DNA of 64,000 bases from Tetmemena sp. SeJ-2015 (GCA_027382625.1 JAJKFJ010021023.1:36675-100674), one strand, 5' to 3'. Counted from the stretch's first letter, positions 1 through 13,417 are shown. A program made the numbers and translations. Notes: generated by a model not told the origin, from the sequence alone.

Positions 1-472
1 AATTAATAACTTCAATTTGAATATAATAGTTTAATTCACAATACTTTACTATTATAATTCTTATATTAGCGTATCTTTAGATTAAACTTATGAGTAGAGT
101 TAATTTATCTCATTCTCTTTCTTCTTTAAAATGGTATGATGCTAGCTAATTTGCTAATCTAATTTTTCAATTTAGAGCAAGAGCTCTGCTTTCATATCTC
201 AAAATATTATAAACAATCTAATTTAGATTGAAATTGAAATTAATTTGCACAATTAGTCAAATGAAATAGCTGTTAGATATTATTGATGCTATTTTTATTT
301 CAATTATCTATCACAATTTATGATTATCAAAAGTGTTCTTCTATTTTTTTAAAAAAGTAAATCTACAATAAACTACAAATATTGGAAGGTGATAAATTTA
401 ATCTCTATTTTAAACTTTATGTGAATTCTATTAAATGATCATTATAATTGTATATCGTTGAGTTCCTAATTT

Positions 473-1658
473 TCAATGAAGAGTGGATTCATATTTGGCC
501 TCTATATCTTGTGCCTTCTATTTGATATGATTGAATTCATCCTTAGGAACGAATTAGTCCTTTGCTTTGCCACTCTTAGTAAAGCTTTCATTAGTGTTGG
601 GTTACAATTTGCTATTCTTCTACATCTCCTTCTCACACCTATGCTTCCACAATTAAACTTCTTTCTCCTTCCCAACAAGAGCTTCTTCCATGTTTCGCAC
701 TAACTAATTCACTCTGTTCAACTCTATCACTACTTTGTCATTCACAGCCACTGCTCTATAGTTTTAATAAGATGGCTCATTACCCAACTGACTCAGTTCT
801 TACTAAAGCATCAAGTTGTTCTACTCTGACTATTCCAGCTGAGCTCGCAGCCTCTGACCTTCCTCTACGAAAGTTTTCAAAGTTATTTCACTCTCCTCTA
901 GCCTTGTAGTTCTCAGATTGCGCTTTGAGAGTTCCAGCTCCGCTTCTCTTTATTTCAGAAGCTACTAAACTTCTCGCAGCTGCTACTTCAGCCTCATGGA
1001 TAGAAGTGTCTACAGATAATTAAGTTTAGAGATGTGTGTGCTTACATTATCATTCGATCTATTCTAAAGCTTTCCAGTGGCAATAACCTCACTCAGCATC
1101 TTCTCTCTGTTCTGTAGCTCTTTCTAAACAAAGATAAAAAATAAAACTTGAAAGAGGAGTGTATAAATACCTTCAAAAAATGCATCTAAGTTCTCAGTTG
1201 TTGATTCTCACTAAAGACCTTATTAAGTTCTTTCTTGAGAGTGATACCTGCCTTGTAGAGCTATTCTCTGTCCTAATTTATATTCAGATTCACAAAGAAG
1301 CTTGATCTTTCAGCGTAAGAGTGACTTGGAGAGAGCATCGCATCTTGAGAAACTACAAGTTCGTCCCCAGAATTATAATTAAAGAAAGGAAGCTGTTTTG
1401 GTTCAGTTAAATTTGCTGGCTAGTTTAATTAGAGTCATTGAAAATTGTAACAGACTTGAGAGTAGGCTTGCTGCTAAGTGGTCTGTATTTTCTGACCCCA
1501 ACATTTTCTTATCTTGGATCTTGATTATGCGGTATAAGAGTATGTTGAATGGAAGATGCAACTGTGTTTGAGTTCTGAAGAGTCTTTGGGACGTACTATG
1601 TGATTCCATAGTGCTGTAGATGCTACTGCTTGATAGTTTACATGTAGGGAGATCCCAT
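473..1658 (-). CDS. coiled-coil protein, function unknown
   Basis: Read with TAA/TAG as Gln, this is one gene starting MGSPYMQTIKQQ and ending YESTLH before TGA. The first ~110 residues are Ser/Asn/Gln-rich and low complexity; the remainder is a long Glu/Lys/Leu/Gln-rich coiled coil (for example VQQLLKQREAELEL). Two GT-AG introns are apparent, at about 1129-1172 and a clear 36-nt one near 1019-1054. A 17-bp micro-IES (1409-1425) must be removed to keep the frame. I recognise no family. The downstream neighbour (from 2897) lies on the other strand, so the 5' region is probably not shared closely. The coding call is strong because the frame stays open for over 300 codons; the exact exon ends are not. 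Confidence 0.75.
1409..1425. other. micro-IES, 17 bp, pointer AGTT
   Basis: AGTT occurs at 1405-1408 and 1422-1425 (AACT in the coding sense). Removing 17 bp joins ...IFNDSNQ to TEPKQLPFF in one open frame; leaving it in shifts the frame. It has no GT-AG ends, so it is not an intron. Inferred from frame repair only. Confidence 0.55.
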
Positions 1659-2896
1659 TTAATTTTTAGGTTTATTGAGATGAGCTATAAAGCTATTCAA
1701 TCTCTACTTAAACTTGAATAAGTGAAAATATCTCTTCTAGTTGTATTCAATCTACTGATAATCATTATTGTCTTTAATAAAATAAATGTAGCGGTCATTC
1801 AACATCTGACTATTCTATTGAGTAAACGCATTTTAATGAGGCTTTGCGCTCAAAGGCCTCATATTATTACCAAATGTACATTTTAAATTTAATCTTATAG
1901 ATCTAAAAGAAAAATTTCAATTAAAGATAATTTCACAATATTTGGCCTAATATTTTGGCTGAATCTGATAAAATAATTGATATTGAATCTGTTAGACTGC
2001 GCATTCATCTGTATCTTCCTTTGGAGATGCTAAGGTTTTCATTTAGTTGGGCTTACTAGTATTTTACACTTTGCGAAAATTATTAGGGCTTCATCATGAA
2101 ACCCCCTAATGGTCTCTCTTTAATTGATTACCCATTTTAATACAACATCAAAGGAAAAACTATTCTAAAAAAATCCTTTTTTATTGAAATTTGTTTAATA
2201 ATTTTGAGACTAATATGATAATTTATTTAGCCATTAATGTCTCAGGTAGGTAATCTATTATCATCATTAGCGTTTTACTTGGGAGTGAAACCCTTACTGA
2301 ATTATGTAAAATGGTCGTTTTAGTATTGAATTTACATTTAAGAGGGGTCTGCATTATTCACCAACAGTATTTTATCATTCCCTTTAGTCTTGAAACTAAA
2401 ATATTAAAACTCTTTCTGGAAGAAGTTACGCTATCGAAAGTCCCTCAAAATTATTTATTAAAATCTTTTTTTAAAATGATTTTTAACTCATCGTCTTGAT
2501 GGTATTAATTTGACTAATTATCTATATTTGCGAAGTTTTCTGAATTTTAGTTGATTCTTTGGTACTTTTGGACAAGCTGTTGAATAAAAATAATTGGTTA
2601 ATAATTCAGATAAATTCTGATAAATGATAATAAATTGAATATGGGAGTCTTTTTAAAGAGGGTAGATGACTCGTCTTCATAAGCTTGGTGATTTGATGGT
2701 TCTTGGGCGTGGGCCTATCCACCTAAGTGTGCTAAAGTTATGGCCTACTTCTACTAAATCCTGTGAGGAGGGTTGGATTCTTTCATTTATATTTAAACTT
2801 CGAAGAATAAGAGTTTTATTTTTATATTTATGTGATTCTCATTCATTCGTAAAATTAGACTCCAATATCATATAAATGCTAGGGTTGATTAGATCT
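1659..2896. other. AT-rich stretch without a confident gene
   Basis: No convincing gene. A TGA-free plus-strand frame of about 100 codons runs roughly 1960-2210, and an open plus frame at 2666-2896 runs directly into the gene at 2897. Either could hold a coding segment or be chance openness, since removing TAA and TAG as stops makes random open frames common in AT-rich DNA. No terminal repeats or transposase motif were seen. Confidence 0.4.
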
Positions 2897-3365
2897 ATGA
2901 ACGAGGAAGAGCTGATGGACAAAAGTGAGGAAGTATTTCAGCTGATTGCGAATCATCTACATGAAAAGAACTAGTCACTCAGAAGCATTCTCAAACCCCA
3001 CATTTATGACAAGAAAATTACCATCGTCAAATTTAAATCAATCCTCTAACTTTTTTAAATTCAAATAAGCCCTGAGAGATAGCAATCATAACTAAGATAT
3101 TGAGGAAGAGGAGGAAGATACGGAGAGGGGCTAAGCAATTGATAAAACCTTTGAGGTTATCAATGTCAATGACTTTTTTGAGTCTCTCAAAATACAGAAT
3201 CTTACCACTTAACTTCAAGATTGTGTAGTTTAAATAGCTGGCAAACCTGCAATTTCCTAATAAGTCTCAACCTAATCTAACCCTTCTTAAGAAGTATAGC
3301 TGAGAATTTAATTAAAAAGAGAATTAAATTAATAAGTAAGTTAATAAATTTAAAATCCTAGGAAG
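2897..3365 (+). CDS. small acidic protein, function unknown (partial)
   Basis: Starts MNEEELMDKSEEVFQLIANH. After removal of a 22-bp IES (3039-3060) the frame reads ...IVKFKFKQALRDSNHNQDIEEEEEDTERG, then a Gln-rich tail. The pattern of a helix, then QALRDSNHNQD, then another helix vaguely recalls EF-hand proteins, but no canonical calcium loop is present and I do not claim one. The frame reaches the dispersed repeat at about 3400 without a clear TGA end. The gene may therefore continue into the plus-strand gene at 3746 with the repeat-bearing DNA as an IES; no matching pointer that keeps frame was found, so they are listed separately. Confidence 0.5.
3039..3060. other. micro-IES, 22 bp, pointer TTTAAAT
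   Basis: TTTAAAT at 3032-3038 and 3054-3060. Deleting 22 bp converts two out-of-phase open frames into one (IVKFKFKQALRDSNHNQD). No intron signals. The 7-bp exact repeat plus frame repair makes this one of the better small IES calls. Confidence 0.65.
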
Positions 3366-3399
3366 TTGAGGTGTGAGATTTTGGGTTAAAATTATTACC

Positions 3400-3700
3400 A
3401 TTCGATTAAGCATTAAATTCTAAGTAACTTTGATCCTTGCAACTTCTTCGTAGGAGGCCTGTGAAAAGAGTTACCTCGGTCAAAAGTTTTTGAATTTGGT
3501 TAATTTCTTGGTTCGGAGTCAAAGATATCAATATCTCTTCACTGGTACCTCCTATCGTAATGGTGGAAGAACAAACTCATCTTATAATTTGAAGAGCTAT
3601 CGAACAAGCCCCATATTGGACAAGTCATCTCTAGATTTAATGCCAACATTTTACAACTCCTCATTTATTATTTTAATTTAATTCCGATTTTCATTTAAAT
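3400..3700 (+). repeat. dispersed ~300-bp repeat, copy 1
   Basis: Shares ordered blocks with 58063-58370 and 62240-62550: a left block (CGATTMAGCAT..AAATTCTAAG), a ...ATCCTTGNAAC... block, a central block (GCTATCGAACAAGC in copies 1 and 2), and a right block TCATTTATTATTTTAA / CCATTTATTATTTTAA. Copies are in the same orientation and strongly diverged. No inverted termini were found. It sits between two plus-strand coding segments, so it may be part of an IES or of intergenic DNA. Confidence 0.6.
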
Positions 3701-3745
3701 TGTAACTATATTTATATCTATAGCACCTATTTTATTAATTTAGAA

Positions 3746-5056
3746 ATGATTTTCATCTACAAAGATCTGGAGGAGATACTTTCAGCCTATGGATTAGAGG
3801 ACTTTTCCAAACCCAAGAACAGCAAAAATCTTAAGTACGACTAATTAGATTAGAAGTCAGTGAGGATCATGAATAGGTTTGCTGACTATGTATAAAACCA
3901 GTCAATTGATAAAAGCACAATAGACATCAACAATATTCTGAGAACTGCAGTCTTCTCAGATAAAATTTATCAAAAGCAAGTTAATAACTCACAACTAGGA
4001 GCCAAAAAGTAAATCTATTATGCTGTTATGTTTTACTTACTTATGTTTAAGCATTTCAAACTAGAGTTTGTAAGATCGAGAGAGTTCTTTGAAAAGCTAA
4101 AGGATCTTGGATTGAAGAAGAGTGAAGAGCCACACAAGAATCTAGTGGAGTTTTTAAACATAGATGCTAAGCTATATAAGAGTGGGCTAGTCTTCAAGAA
4201 AATAGTCAAACTTACTCAAGAGTGCATCTCCAATCTTTTATTTTATCTTCTATTAAATTTCTAAGATAAATTAAATATAAATTTATATGTGTTAATGAAT
4301 GAGTACTTGAGAAGCATAGGCACTCACAAGAAGAGACATAGAGAGTCCTAAGTAAAGGAGGTTGCAATCAGCGAGGAGGATTAAATACTAGAGGAAGATT
4401 TATAGCCCAATCCTTCACAAGACAGAAATTTGATGAGTTAAAGTATTGAAGAAGACTACGAAGATGAGAAATTTATAGAAGAACAAAATCAACCAGAGGT
4501 AGATTCAATTATATTGCAAATAATTATTCTGGTTCTAGAAATGTATACAAACGAAAATAGCAAGAATCCTCTATTAAGTAAAGTACTTTTGAGGCCTAGA
4601 GATCTTAAGGCTACCCTAAAATTATTGAAGAGCCTCGTCTATCACAAATCTTAAGATAGTAACATCATTATGTTTATATTACTCAAATCATTACATTTCA
4701 CTATTTCAGTTTTAAAGCAAAAAAAATGTCTCACCTAAAATAATTATTATTTTATTCGGAGATTAAATAGTTAATGATTGTTGCCTTTGATCTATATTCT
4801 TGCTATAAGATAGTCTGAGCATATAGGAACAAGTAATGCCTCTTTAAGCAGTCCCCTCAAAGAAGATAGAAGCAAATAAGTATTTGTATCAGTCCAGGAG
4901 AGTAAAAATTTAAAAAAGAAGTCCACTCTCAGTGGAAGGAGCAATTAAATTATCTGATTATAGTATATTTAAAGCAATTAAGAGAGATCAAGATAAAATG
5001 AGCAGGACATGGTAATCGTTAACTAGTACTCAGATTCTGAGAATGAAAGCAACTGA
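3746..5056 (+). CDS. unrecognised ~400-aa protein
   Basis: Starts MIFIYKDLEEILSAYG and ends DSENESN before TGA at 5054-5056. The N-terminal ~180 residues are mixed helical with basic and hydrophobic positions (SREFFEKLKDLGLKKSEE); the middle is acidic. Two interruptions break the frame: an unresolved one near 4726-4790 containing an in-frame TGA, and a well supported 33-bp IES (4949-4981). Without that IES the C-terminus reads SGRSNQERSRQNEQDMVIVNQ. No family recognised. It ends only about 70 bp before the first helicase codons of the next gene. Confidence 0.7.
4949..4981. other. IES, 33 bp, pointer GCAATTAA
   Basis: GCAATTAA at 4941-4948 and 4974-4981. The 33 bp contains an in-frame TGA; removal (11 codons exactly) eliminates that stop and leaves the frame open to the natural C-terminus. 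Ends are not GT-AG. Confidence 0.7.
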
Positions 5057-5129
5057 AGTCAAATTACTTTATTTCTTAACTATCTTAATAATTTATCTGA
5101 ATGCTTTAAGAATTATTTTTATGGATTAT

Positions 5130-6144
<1,015 letters not shown>

Positions 6145-6351
6145 AACAACATATTTCTAGAAAATCTTCGTAAGTTGTTCTAATTTTAATTAATTTCTTA
6201 ATCATTCTAATCAAGTATTCTTCTCCTCTCATATTAAAATATGATATGAATAAATTTACCTGAATTGCATTGAAATCTATCAAGCAAGAGTGGATTACGT
6301 ATTTTGTCGATTTAAATTTGAAAGAATTAATTAATTAAAAGGGTTTTATCA

Positions 6352-7640
6352 ATGGAAAAGTATAGTGGCTTGAAAACTATCGGCGATGGAACTTATGGCT
6401 CCGTTGTAAAAGCCATGAATATGAAGACAGGTAACTAATCTTCACTTTTATTTAAAGACCTATCTTTCAAAATTTTAACAGACATCTAGGGGAGATTGTT
6501 GCAATCAAGAAAATGAAGAAAAAGTACTACAAGTGGGACGCGTGTATATCCTTAAGAGAAATCCACTCCCTCATGAAACTAGCTCACCCTAATATCGTCA
6601 AACTATATGAAGTCATCCTTGAGAAAAATGTGCTTCACTTTGTCTTCGAATACTTAGACATGAATGTCTATCAACTCATGAAAGAGAGGAGGAAATTGTT
6701 CAGTGAGCATCAGATATAAAATGATCTCTATTTTTCATTGCTTGATGTTTTAGATAAGGAACATAATGTTCTAGACTCTTCAAGGCCTCGCATATATGCA
6801 TAAAAACAACTACTTCCACAGGGACTTAAAACCAGAGAACTTACTTTGCTATCACTAGACAATTAAAATTGCAGATTTCGGGTAAAATTTTTAAAGTGGC
6901 TTCATTCAACTTTTAGTTTAGCAAAAGAAATAGATGGGAGGCCGCCTTTTACAGACTACGTTTCAACTCGTTGGTATCGAGCGCCTGAGATCCTACTGCG
7001 AGCTCCTGATTATAATGCTCCTATCGATATTTTTGCGATGGGTGCAATTATGTCTGAGCTTTTTACAATGAGACCTCTTTTCCCTGGACAATCTGAGGCA
7101 GATTAAATGAACTGCATTTGCAAAATTCTAGGAACCCCTTCTCGAATAATTTGGCCAGATGGACATAAATTAGCGCAGCAGCTAGGCTATAAGTTTCCTC
7201 AATTTTTACCTCAGAGCTTGTCAAGTATAATCCAAAATGCAAGTGAAGAAGCGATTGAGCTGATATAAGCCATGCTTCACTACGATCCTAAGAAAAGACC
7301 AACAGCTTCTGAGTGTCTGCAGTTCAAGTTCTTTCATGTGAAGTTACCGTTCCCCGTTAACCCGCCGGAGTTCGAAGATTAAAAAAGTGCAAACAGCTAC
7401 GAGGTGGATGAATTTGAAGGAAGCATCAAGCCAACAAAAGAAAAATAAGAGTTCTAAGAAATGTGTGTATCTCTTTATTTAGAGTTCCAAAGTCGGGCGA
7501 GAATAGAATTGCTGAAATAAGAAAATTAACTTAAATAAGAGGGTAAGAGGATGTCGAGTATGTAAATGATGAAGAGAAGTAGGTATAAGCCAGGTTTTAA
7601 TACAGCAATAGAGCCTTCCAAGCTTAATCTAGAGATATGA
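6352..7640 (+). CDS. MAK/RCK-type CDK-like protein kinase
   Basis: A Ser/Thr kinase of the MAK/ICK/MOK group, which in other eukaryotes controls ciliary length and intraflagellar transport turnover. Visible: glycine loop [26 protein letters not shown] (catalytic Lys), [17 protein letters not shown], the activation loop [17 protein letters not shown] (TDY in place of MAPK TEY, as in MAK), [13 protein letters not shown], and [18 protein letters not shown] tail of ~90 residues follows the kinase domain, ending SKLNLEI. Introns with GT-AG ends: 6431-6489 and 6882-6916. A 40-bp IES (6717-6756) lies between EHQI and [15 protein letters not shown]. Start chosen because ATG directly precedes [12 protein letters not shown], the usual MAK N-terminus. 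Confidence 0.92.
6717..6756. other. IES, 40 bp, pointer AGATA
   Basis: AGATA at 6712-6716 and 6752-6756. Excision restores the kinase sequence [19 protein letters not shown]. The insertion lacks GT at its left end, so it is not a spliceosomal intron. Confidence 0.8.
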
Positions 7641-8092
7641 ACATATTTAGAGTTGCATCCAGTAAATATACTTTCAAAGTTTTGTATTTCACTCGAATCA
7701 ATAAATCAAGTTATTAAGAAAACAACTCTTCAAGATTGAATTCTAGATAGTAAATTAAGCAATATTCTTCTTATATAAGTTTACAAATATTCAACGTTTC
7801 TATTTAGCTTTTACATCTTTCTAAATTATTTTAGTTTATGCCTCCGACTTATTTGCTTGAATTCCTCCAGCTATTTTAGACTTTGGTTATAGAGATTCCC
7901 TTTTAGAAGTATTATTGGTAAATATAAGATATACTCGTTTTTTCTTCTTCACTTCTTCGCAAACTCTTCAATTATATTTTGTTTTAAACATATAAATATA
8001 CATTTGCTGATTAAGATGAATGTTTGAAATAATTTAAGTGAATAGATGATTTCTTAATTCTTAATTAATTAAATAAAAATTTATGAAACTAA
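7641..8092. other. AT-rich spacer between convergent genes
   Basis: Lies between the stop of the kinase gene and the stop of the minus-strand gene ending at 8093. I see no coding segment, repeat or RNA gene. In the somatic genome this would be the 3' flanks of two nanochromosomes. Confidence 0.5.
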
Positions 8093-9967
8093 TCAAATAA
8101 CCTTATTGGAGGATAAGGAAATAAGTTTAGACTTGGCTGCTTGATCTCTGCTGATTTAACTGATTTAATGTTCCTTCTAATGCTGAACTATAGATACTTT
8201 GATACTCTTGAGTAACTGCTCATCTTGTAAACTGCGTTCATAGGATACAGATTCCAAATTTGAATTGAGTAGCCCTTCCTTGATATCTTCCACTGTTATT
8301 ACTGTTAAACTGTTTGAGTTGCTATCATCAATTTACTGATATTTGCTATAATCTTTGCTTTTATAAGCTTCACTCTATTGCTTTTTGAAAGCTGCAGCCA
8401 TGTTCATTACAGTCAAACACTAAAATGAAGGAAAATAAAGAGGTTTAATAAATAAATTTGATTAGTTAATCACTACATAAGCTTATTCTTAAAGCGTTGT
8501 TCATCCTATTTGTCGAAATATGTTTGAGTGCTCATATTTCTTCCTTCTTTAAGTGGCTGAAGCTATCTCGTGTTTCTCTATCTGTGCCAAGTTTGTATGA
8601 CTCTAGCGGCTTCATTCTCTAGCTATCTTATCAATTTCATGTCGAAGGCTCCTCTCTAAACGCACTACTAAATTTTGCCTTAATTTCCTTCATTTAGTTA
8701 GTAGGCTTAATTTATCTCTCTTCTGTGCTATCTCTTAGGATACTGGTCTTCTTTGGAGAATTAATTTAGCTTTAGACCTCAACTTGTTTTTATGAAGGAG
8801 ACTGTATTATTTGAGAACTCTTTCTCGATCTGTCTTATCTCTCTTCCTCTGAACATGCAGTGATCTGGCTTGACTTATTTATTATACCTTGCTACTCATT
8901 TTCTCCTATCATAATTGTGGAGATAACTGGAGCATTTACTATTTGAGAGGTATATTCATAACTCTTATTTTCATTCAGATTTTGAAGTTTGTTGCTGTTT
9001 TAAGCTTTTATAGAGTCCTTTATTGATCTCTCGAGCAAATAAAAAAAATAAGCTAAATGAAAGTGTCTGTGTCATCCAAGTCTCGCAGGTTAATTTCTTT
9101 CTTTATATTGAAATGTAAGTAAATAAAATAGGAGATAATAATAAATTCTTTATTTTTGAGTTAAGAAATTAAAGTATATATCTAAAATAAGAAACACTTA
9201 TTGATGAGCAATAATAGTCTTCTCCTTAAGATTTCTGAGAGGATATTCAGTTTAAAAATGAAAGTGTAAGAGTGCTTGATCTCTGCTCTTTTGATTTGCA
9301 CTGGCATGTCCTGACAAATTATTTCCCCCGAACTCTCATTCAAAATGCTACTGATCTCTTTCAATTGCTAATGGCTCTCTACAAGTGCTTAGTTTTTAAC
9401 TCTCAGCTAGTCTTATTCTACATAGTCGTTTGTATCATCAGCCAATCCACTGAACTTAAGTTACTTCTTGTTGTTGTTATTGTTAATCGATACTTCCTCT
9501 TTTGAGTTACTAGAGTATGTCTTCTGCCTGTATTATCGACTCTTGCTTATGAGACGTGGAGTTTTGAGCAAACTAGACTACCTCTGAGAAAAGTAGTTCT
9601 AGTTTTCATTATCATAGTGCAAGATTGGCTGTCTTTAGTCAACTTACTCTGAGAAGAAGTTAATTGGCTTTTCCTCAGAGTTCATGAAGGATGGCTATGG
9701 CGCCTATCTATGAGGAGATGGCACTTCATTAGTAAAAATGTAACCATTCAAATTATGTTATAGTGTTTTGAGTTTGATCAAAAGTGCCTATCTTTTGTAG
9801 AAGAGTAGCAAGTTCTTGCTAGCTTTGGCTGTGAGAAATTACTCTCTTTTCTATTAATTTTGCACCTGACTAGCAATCTGAACTCCCACGGAGACTGTTT
9901 TGCTTGTGGAACTCATTTACTCGTTCTCTTCTGCTTCTCCTGTATTTTGAGTTATTCTGACCCCCAT
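8093..9967 (-). CDS. IQ-motif protein, function unknown
   Basis: The ciliate-code frame starts MGVRITQNTGEAEENEQM and ends LISLSSNKVI before TGA. The N-terminal ~250 residues are Ser/Asn/Gln-rich. Near 8620 the translation reads AARVIQTWHRQRNTRQ, fitting the calmodulin-binding IQ consensus (IQxxxRxxxR-like). The frame changes at about 9080-9190 (AT-rich insert) and about 8680-8720, so IESs or introns not placed here interrupt it. Possible role in a calmodulin-linked, cytoskeletal or ciliary complex is inference from the IQ motif alone. Confidence 0.65.
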
Positions 9968-10283
9968 TATTCCTCACAATTTATTTATGATCTCATTAAT
10001 TGAAAGCAAAACCTTTTTAAAAAGGGATGGTCTATTGTGCTATTTGAAACTTAAATATAAACTATAAATCACTCTTTGATAGAGTATTAAATTTTTAGAG
10101 CATCTATGGAATTTAGCAGTAGAAGTGAGTATTTACTTTAGTTTTGTATTTGTAGCATTTTAATGTTTTTGAATTCCCAAAAAATGTTAATGAAGTGAAT
10201 TTCATTATTTTTTTAAACTTTTATCTTATAATCTATAAATAAGAAAGTGGGTAAATGTATTTAGCAGCTTTATAATTTTTAGC
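9968..10283. other. AT-rich intergenic spacer
   Basis: Between the start of the IQ-motif gene and the stop of the next minus-strand gene. Nothing recognisable apart from AT-rich tracts; presumably includes the promoter of the IQ-motif gene. Confidence 0.4.
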
Positions 10284-12027
10284 TCATTCTTAATTTTATA
10301 TTAAAATGTAATCTATATTTTAAATAGCAGATAGTGAATTTCTCTTTTTGACTAAGTCTTCTTAATTTTCATTTTATTTTATTTGTAATGGCTGCCTTAT
10401 ATCATTTGAATAAGCATTTTCAATATCTATATCACGCATGTGCCTTTCTTGTTTGTTCAGAGACAAAAATTATTTCACTAAAAAGAAATTAAAATCTTAC
10501 TTTCATTCAAAAATTAAAAATAATTTCTTGACTCAAAAATATAATTTATTTTTTAAGCACAAAAATGTTCACACAATTGAAAATGTAGTATAAAATTGAC
10601 ATCAAAACTTAATCTTCTGAAGATTGATCTGAAATTTGAAAATGGTTATTTGCGCACGCTATCTGCTTGGATTCAGTTTATATTTTTTGAACATTTTCAG
10701 AAGCATCTATGATATCATATAAGTTTTCTACTATCTTCGCTGTTCTCTAGCTCTCTAAATCTTCATCTTAATTAAAAAAAAACTTACAGATATAGCAAAT
10801 AAGAAAATGGATTATTAATTCTTGATAATAGATGATATTAAATTTAAAGCTCTCTTTTTTTAATATTTAAGTGAATAAAAAAATTATGACATCCTTTTAT
10901 TGGAGTTACTTAATTCTCTTTTCTGAACTTTAGATACTACTTATTGGTTCTTAATATGTTTTCTGAGGAGATGGACTCGATGATTGCTCCAATTAAAATT
11001 TATTATAATGCAGTCATATTATAAAAATTAAACAACTAAATTGTTTGTTAATTATTAATACTATTTTAAATCTTAATTTATTTATATATTGAATATGATA
11101 AATATGGGCTTCAGATATGCGCATGTGTCTTATTCTATTATATTGAGTTAATTTATTTTTAAGTTCATTTAATATTTACATAAAGGATCGATAAAATAAT
11201 CCATATATAAATTGCAGATACTGTAGAAGCATAGAAGAGCTATCTTTATCAAAAGTCTTCAACTTAGTTGTTCATAGTGTTGATGTTGAACTATTTACTC
11301 TTATTTTCTGCAGTTCCCAAAATGTCTATTTGAACTTCAAAAATGCAAGATCTAAAAAAATATTAATGTGAACTATATTTGTAGCCTTCCCCTGTAGTTG
11401 TGTATTTTAGTTTCCTATGATGCCCTCCATTATTTTCTTAGCCTTTGCTTTATTATTGAGGATGGTAAGTCTATTGGTTTGCTGCTCTTTAAATACTTTC
11501 TGCTCTCTGCTTTCTTTCATCCTCTCTTAATTTGAGAGTAAAGGCTCTGCAACTTAACATCATAGATTTAATAAAGATAGTTATAATAAACTCTATCCTC
11601 CTGCACTACACTCACTAAGTCTGGGGGAAAATAGTCTTCCCTCAGCTCTAAGAGGTAGAGGCGAACGTGCTAGTCTTTAACTCTGAGATTAAGAGAGAAG
11701 GGTTTGAGGGGGCGAGCGTGAGTTTCTCGAGATAGAGTTTTGACTTACACCTTCCATTTTATTGAGAGTTGACGTTTAATAGTCAGTTTGAATAGGAGAA
11801 CTTACTCTTTGGTTTTAAATTTGGTGAAGACTGTTCCTATGTCTGTGTCCTGATGCCATTTCATGCTTCCTCACGAGGGTAGTGGAACTAATTGACATTA
11901 TCTTTGCTGCCCTATCTGTGGATTCCTTTAAATCCATATCTATATCTGCTTGGGTTGAGGTCAGTGACTCACTAATTTACTTTATTGATGAGAGCATATG
12001 GTTTTTAGACTTTGGAGTCTTGAACAT
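10284..12027 (-). CDS. Ser/Arg-rich and coiled-coil protein, unknown
   Basis: Starts MFKTPKSKNHMLSSIKQISE. The first exon is followed by a GT-AG intron (about 11744-11806), then a basic Ser/Pro/Arg-rich part (QNSISRNSRSPPQTL). Further down are helical segments (RMKESREQKVFKEQQTNRL, ESQRTAKIVENLYDIID, LNKQERHMRDIDIENA). These lie in different frames separated by AT-rich DNA at about 10790-11220 and 10480-10620, as expected for IESs and introns. No family recognised. Treating all segments as one gene is inference from orientation and the lack of internal start/stop structure. Confidence 0.5.
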
Positions 12028-12160
12028 ATTTCAAAAATAAGTGGAATAAAATTCCATTCTTGTGGAGAAAAATTATATTTTGGGTTATAAGCACTAAATG
12101 AACAGATCTTAAAAATTTTAGATAATTTAGGTATCTAATTAGACCCATTATGTGATAACA

Positions 12161-12982
12161 TCAAATTGCAAACTATTTTATTTAAACATATTTCCATCTT
12201 AAAATTTAAGCAAGATAGATTTAATCTTAATTGGATCCCCTCGAAGTCTTGGCCTGCAAATTCAAATAAACCTATCTGCAAGTGCTCTTTGTTTTAAGGT
12301 TCTTTTCATTATCTTTGGATATAGTTTGACTGATATTCCCATAAGCTTATTTTGAGCTGCTTTGACTCAAATTGTCGTAAATAGCAAGTTTCTAACCATT
12401 TCTCGTATGAATACAAAAATGTGCTATTTTGTTAATGATTGGGAGTTGAAGTGAAGGAATTGGGGTCTCTGATCATTTCACGTGGAGTTTTGCTTTGATT
12501 AAATCTACGAACTTAATTTTATCTAGACTTTTCTTATTAAATTTTATTTATTTTTTCATTCTTATTCCCAATTTGTTAATCAAGAAGTAGTTGCATATAT
12601 ATTAAATGAGAGAATAGCGGATGATTGAAGTGCATCTGAGTATTCATTAAATAGTATTGGCTTGGATTCGCTACCTTCGAGATGCATAGACCTCTCTTCA
12701 AAAAGGTTGATGTTCTTAGTCTAAATTGATGCCCTTCGAGATCCAACTTTGCTGTTTGCCTTGGACTATTATAAATTTAAACTTGAAATAATATTTAAAT
12801 GATGGACGGATTTTTCGAATGTAAGTTTGAATTTGAAGGCTTAGTTATTGTTAGTCGCTTAGTCATAATACTTTGGTGGTTGGTGCTATCAATTCCAGAT
12901 TTGGTGTTTAAGGGTGCGTTTTTAGGGATGGAGAGGATGTTTGATTGGGAACGGACGATTTTATTTTTTGTTTCACTGTCAT
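12161..12982 (-). CDS. basic Ser/Thr-rich protein, unknown
   Basis: Starts MTVKQKIKSSVPNQTSS, followed by a Thr/Pro/Ser-rich lead and then ...AKLDLEGHQFRLRTSTFL. A continuous frame covers about 12330-12900. Frame jumps near 12865 and 12310 suggest small IESs. The C-terminal part includes FLYSYEKWLETCYLRQFE. No domain recognised. Confidence 0.55.
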
Positions 12983-13196
12983 TGGACGTTTGATACGCTT
13001 TCTAGTTGCTAGTTATCATCGCTTGGTGGACACTCAATAAATTAAGAGAGAGACATAATCAACAAACAAAGTGAGATAAGTATAGTAGTGAAGATTTCTT
13101 CATTATGAAATGATTTAATATTTAGGGGATTGCCTGAAATAGGCTCGAGTTACACATTAGCAAATGAAAATTCCTTATCATGCATGATTGAACCGC

Positions 13197-13415
13197 TCAA
13201 ACCACCACCGTTGCTAGCACCTTATAATTGATATAAATATATTTTAGTTTGTCTTTGGTGAACATATATTCCTTCTTGATAGAGTTTCTTACCTCAAAAG
13301 GAGCTTCAATATATTGAATTTCTGGAGACTCGTCTATGCTTATTCCATCTGACCCTCCAATATCAAATTCTTTCATTTGTTTTTCTAAACTATTGATCTT
13401 CAAAAATAAATACAT
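13197..13415 (-). CDS. short coding fragment, unknown
   Basis: Minus-strand frame reading INSLEKQMKEFDIGGSDG and ending VLATVVV before TGA. Composition (Glu/Lys/Asp with spaced hydrophobics) resembles real coding DNA more than the overlapping plus frame. A possible GT-AG intron (gtaagaaa...ttataag) lies inside. The upstream continuation is not visible because plus-strand coding DNA begins at about 13418, so this may be an isolated coding segment. Confidence 0.35.
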   Translation of the reverse strand: MYLFLKINSLEKQMKEFDIGGSDGISIDESPEIQYIEAPFEVRNSIKKEYMFTKDKLKYIYINYKVLATVVV

Positions 13416-13417
13416 TA

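Noticed and set aside
476..703. 75-codon plus-strand frame MKSGFIFGLYIL...
   Set aside because: Antisense to the C-terminal coiled coil of the minus-strand gene; hydrophobic look comes from reading Lys/Glu codons backwards.
2897..3365. EF-hand calcium-binding protein
   Set aside because: Helical spacing is suggestive, but no 12-residue DxDxDG-type loop is present.
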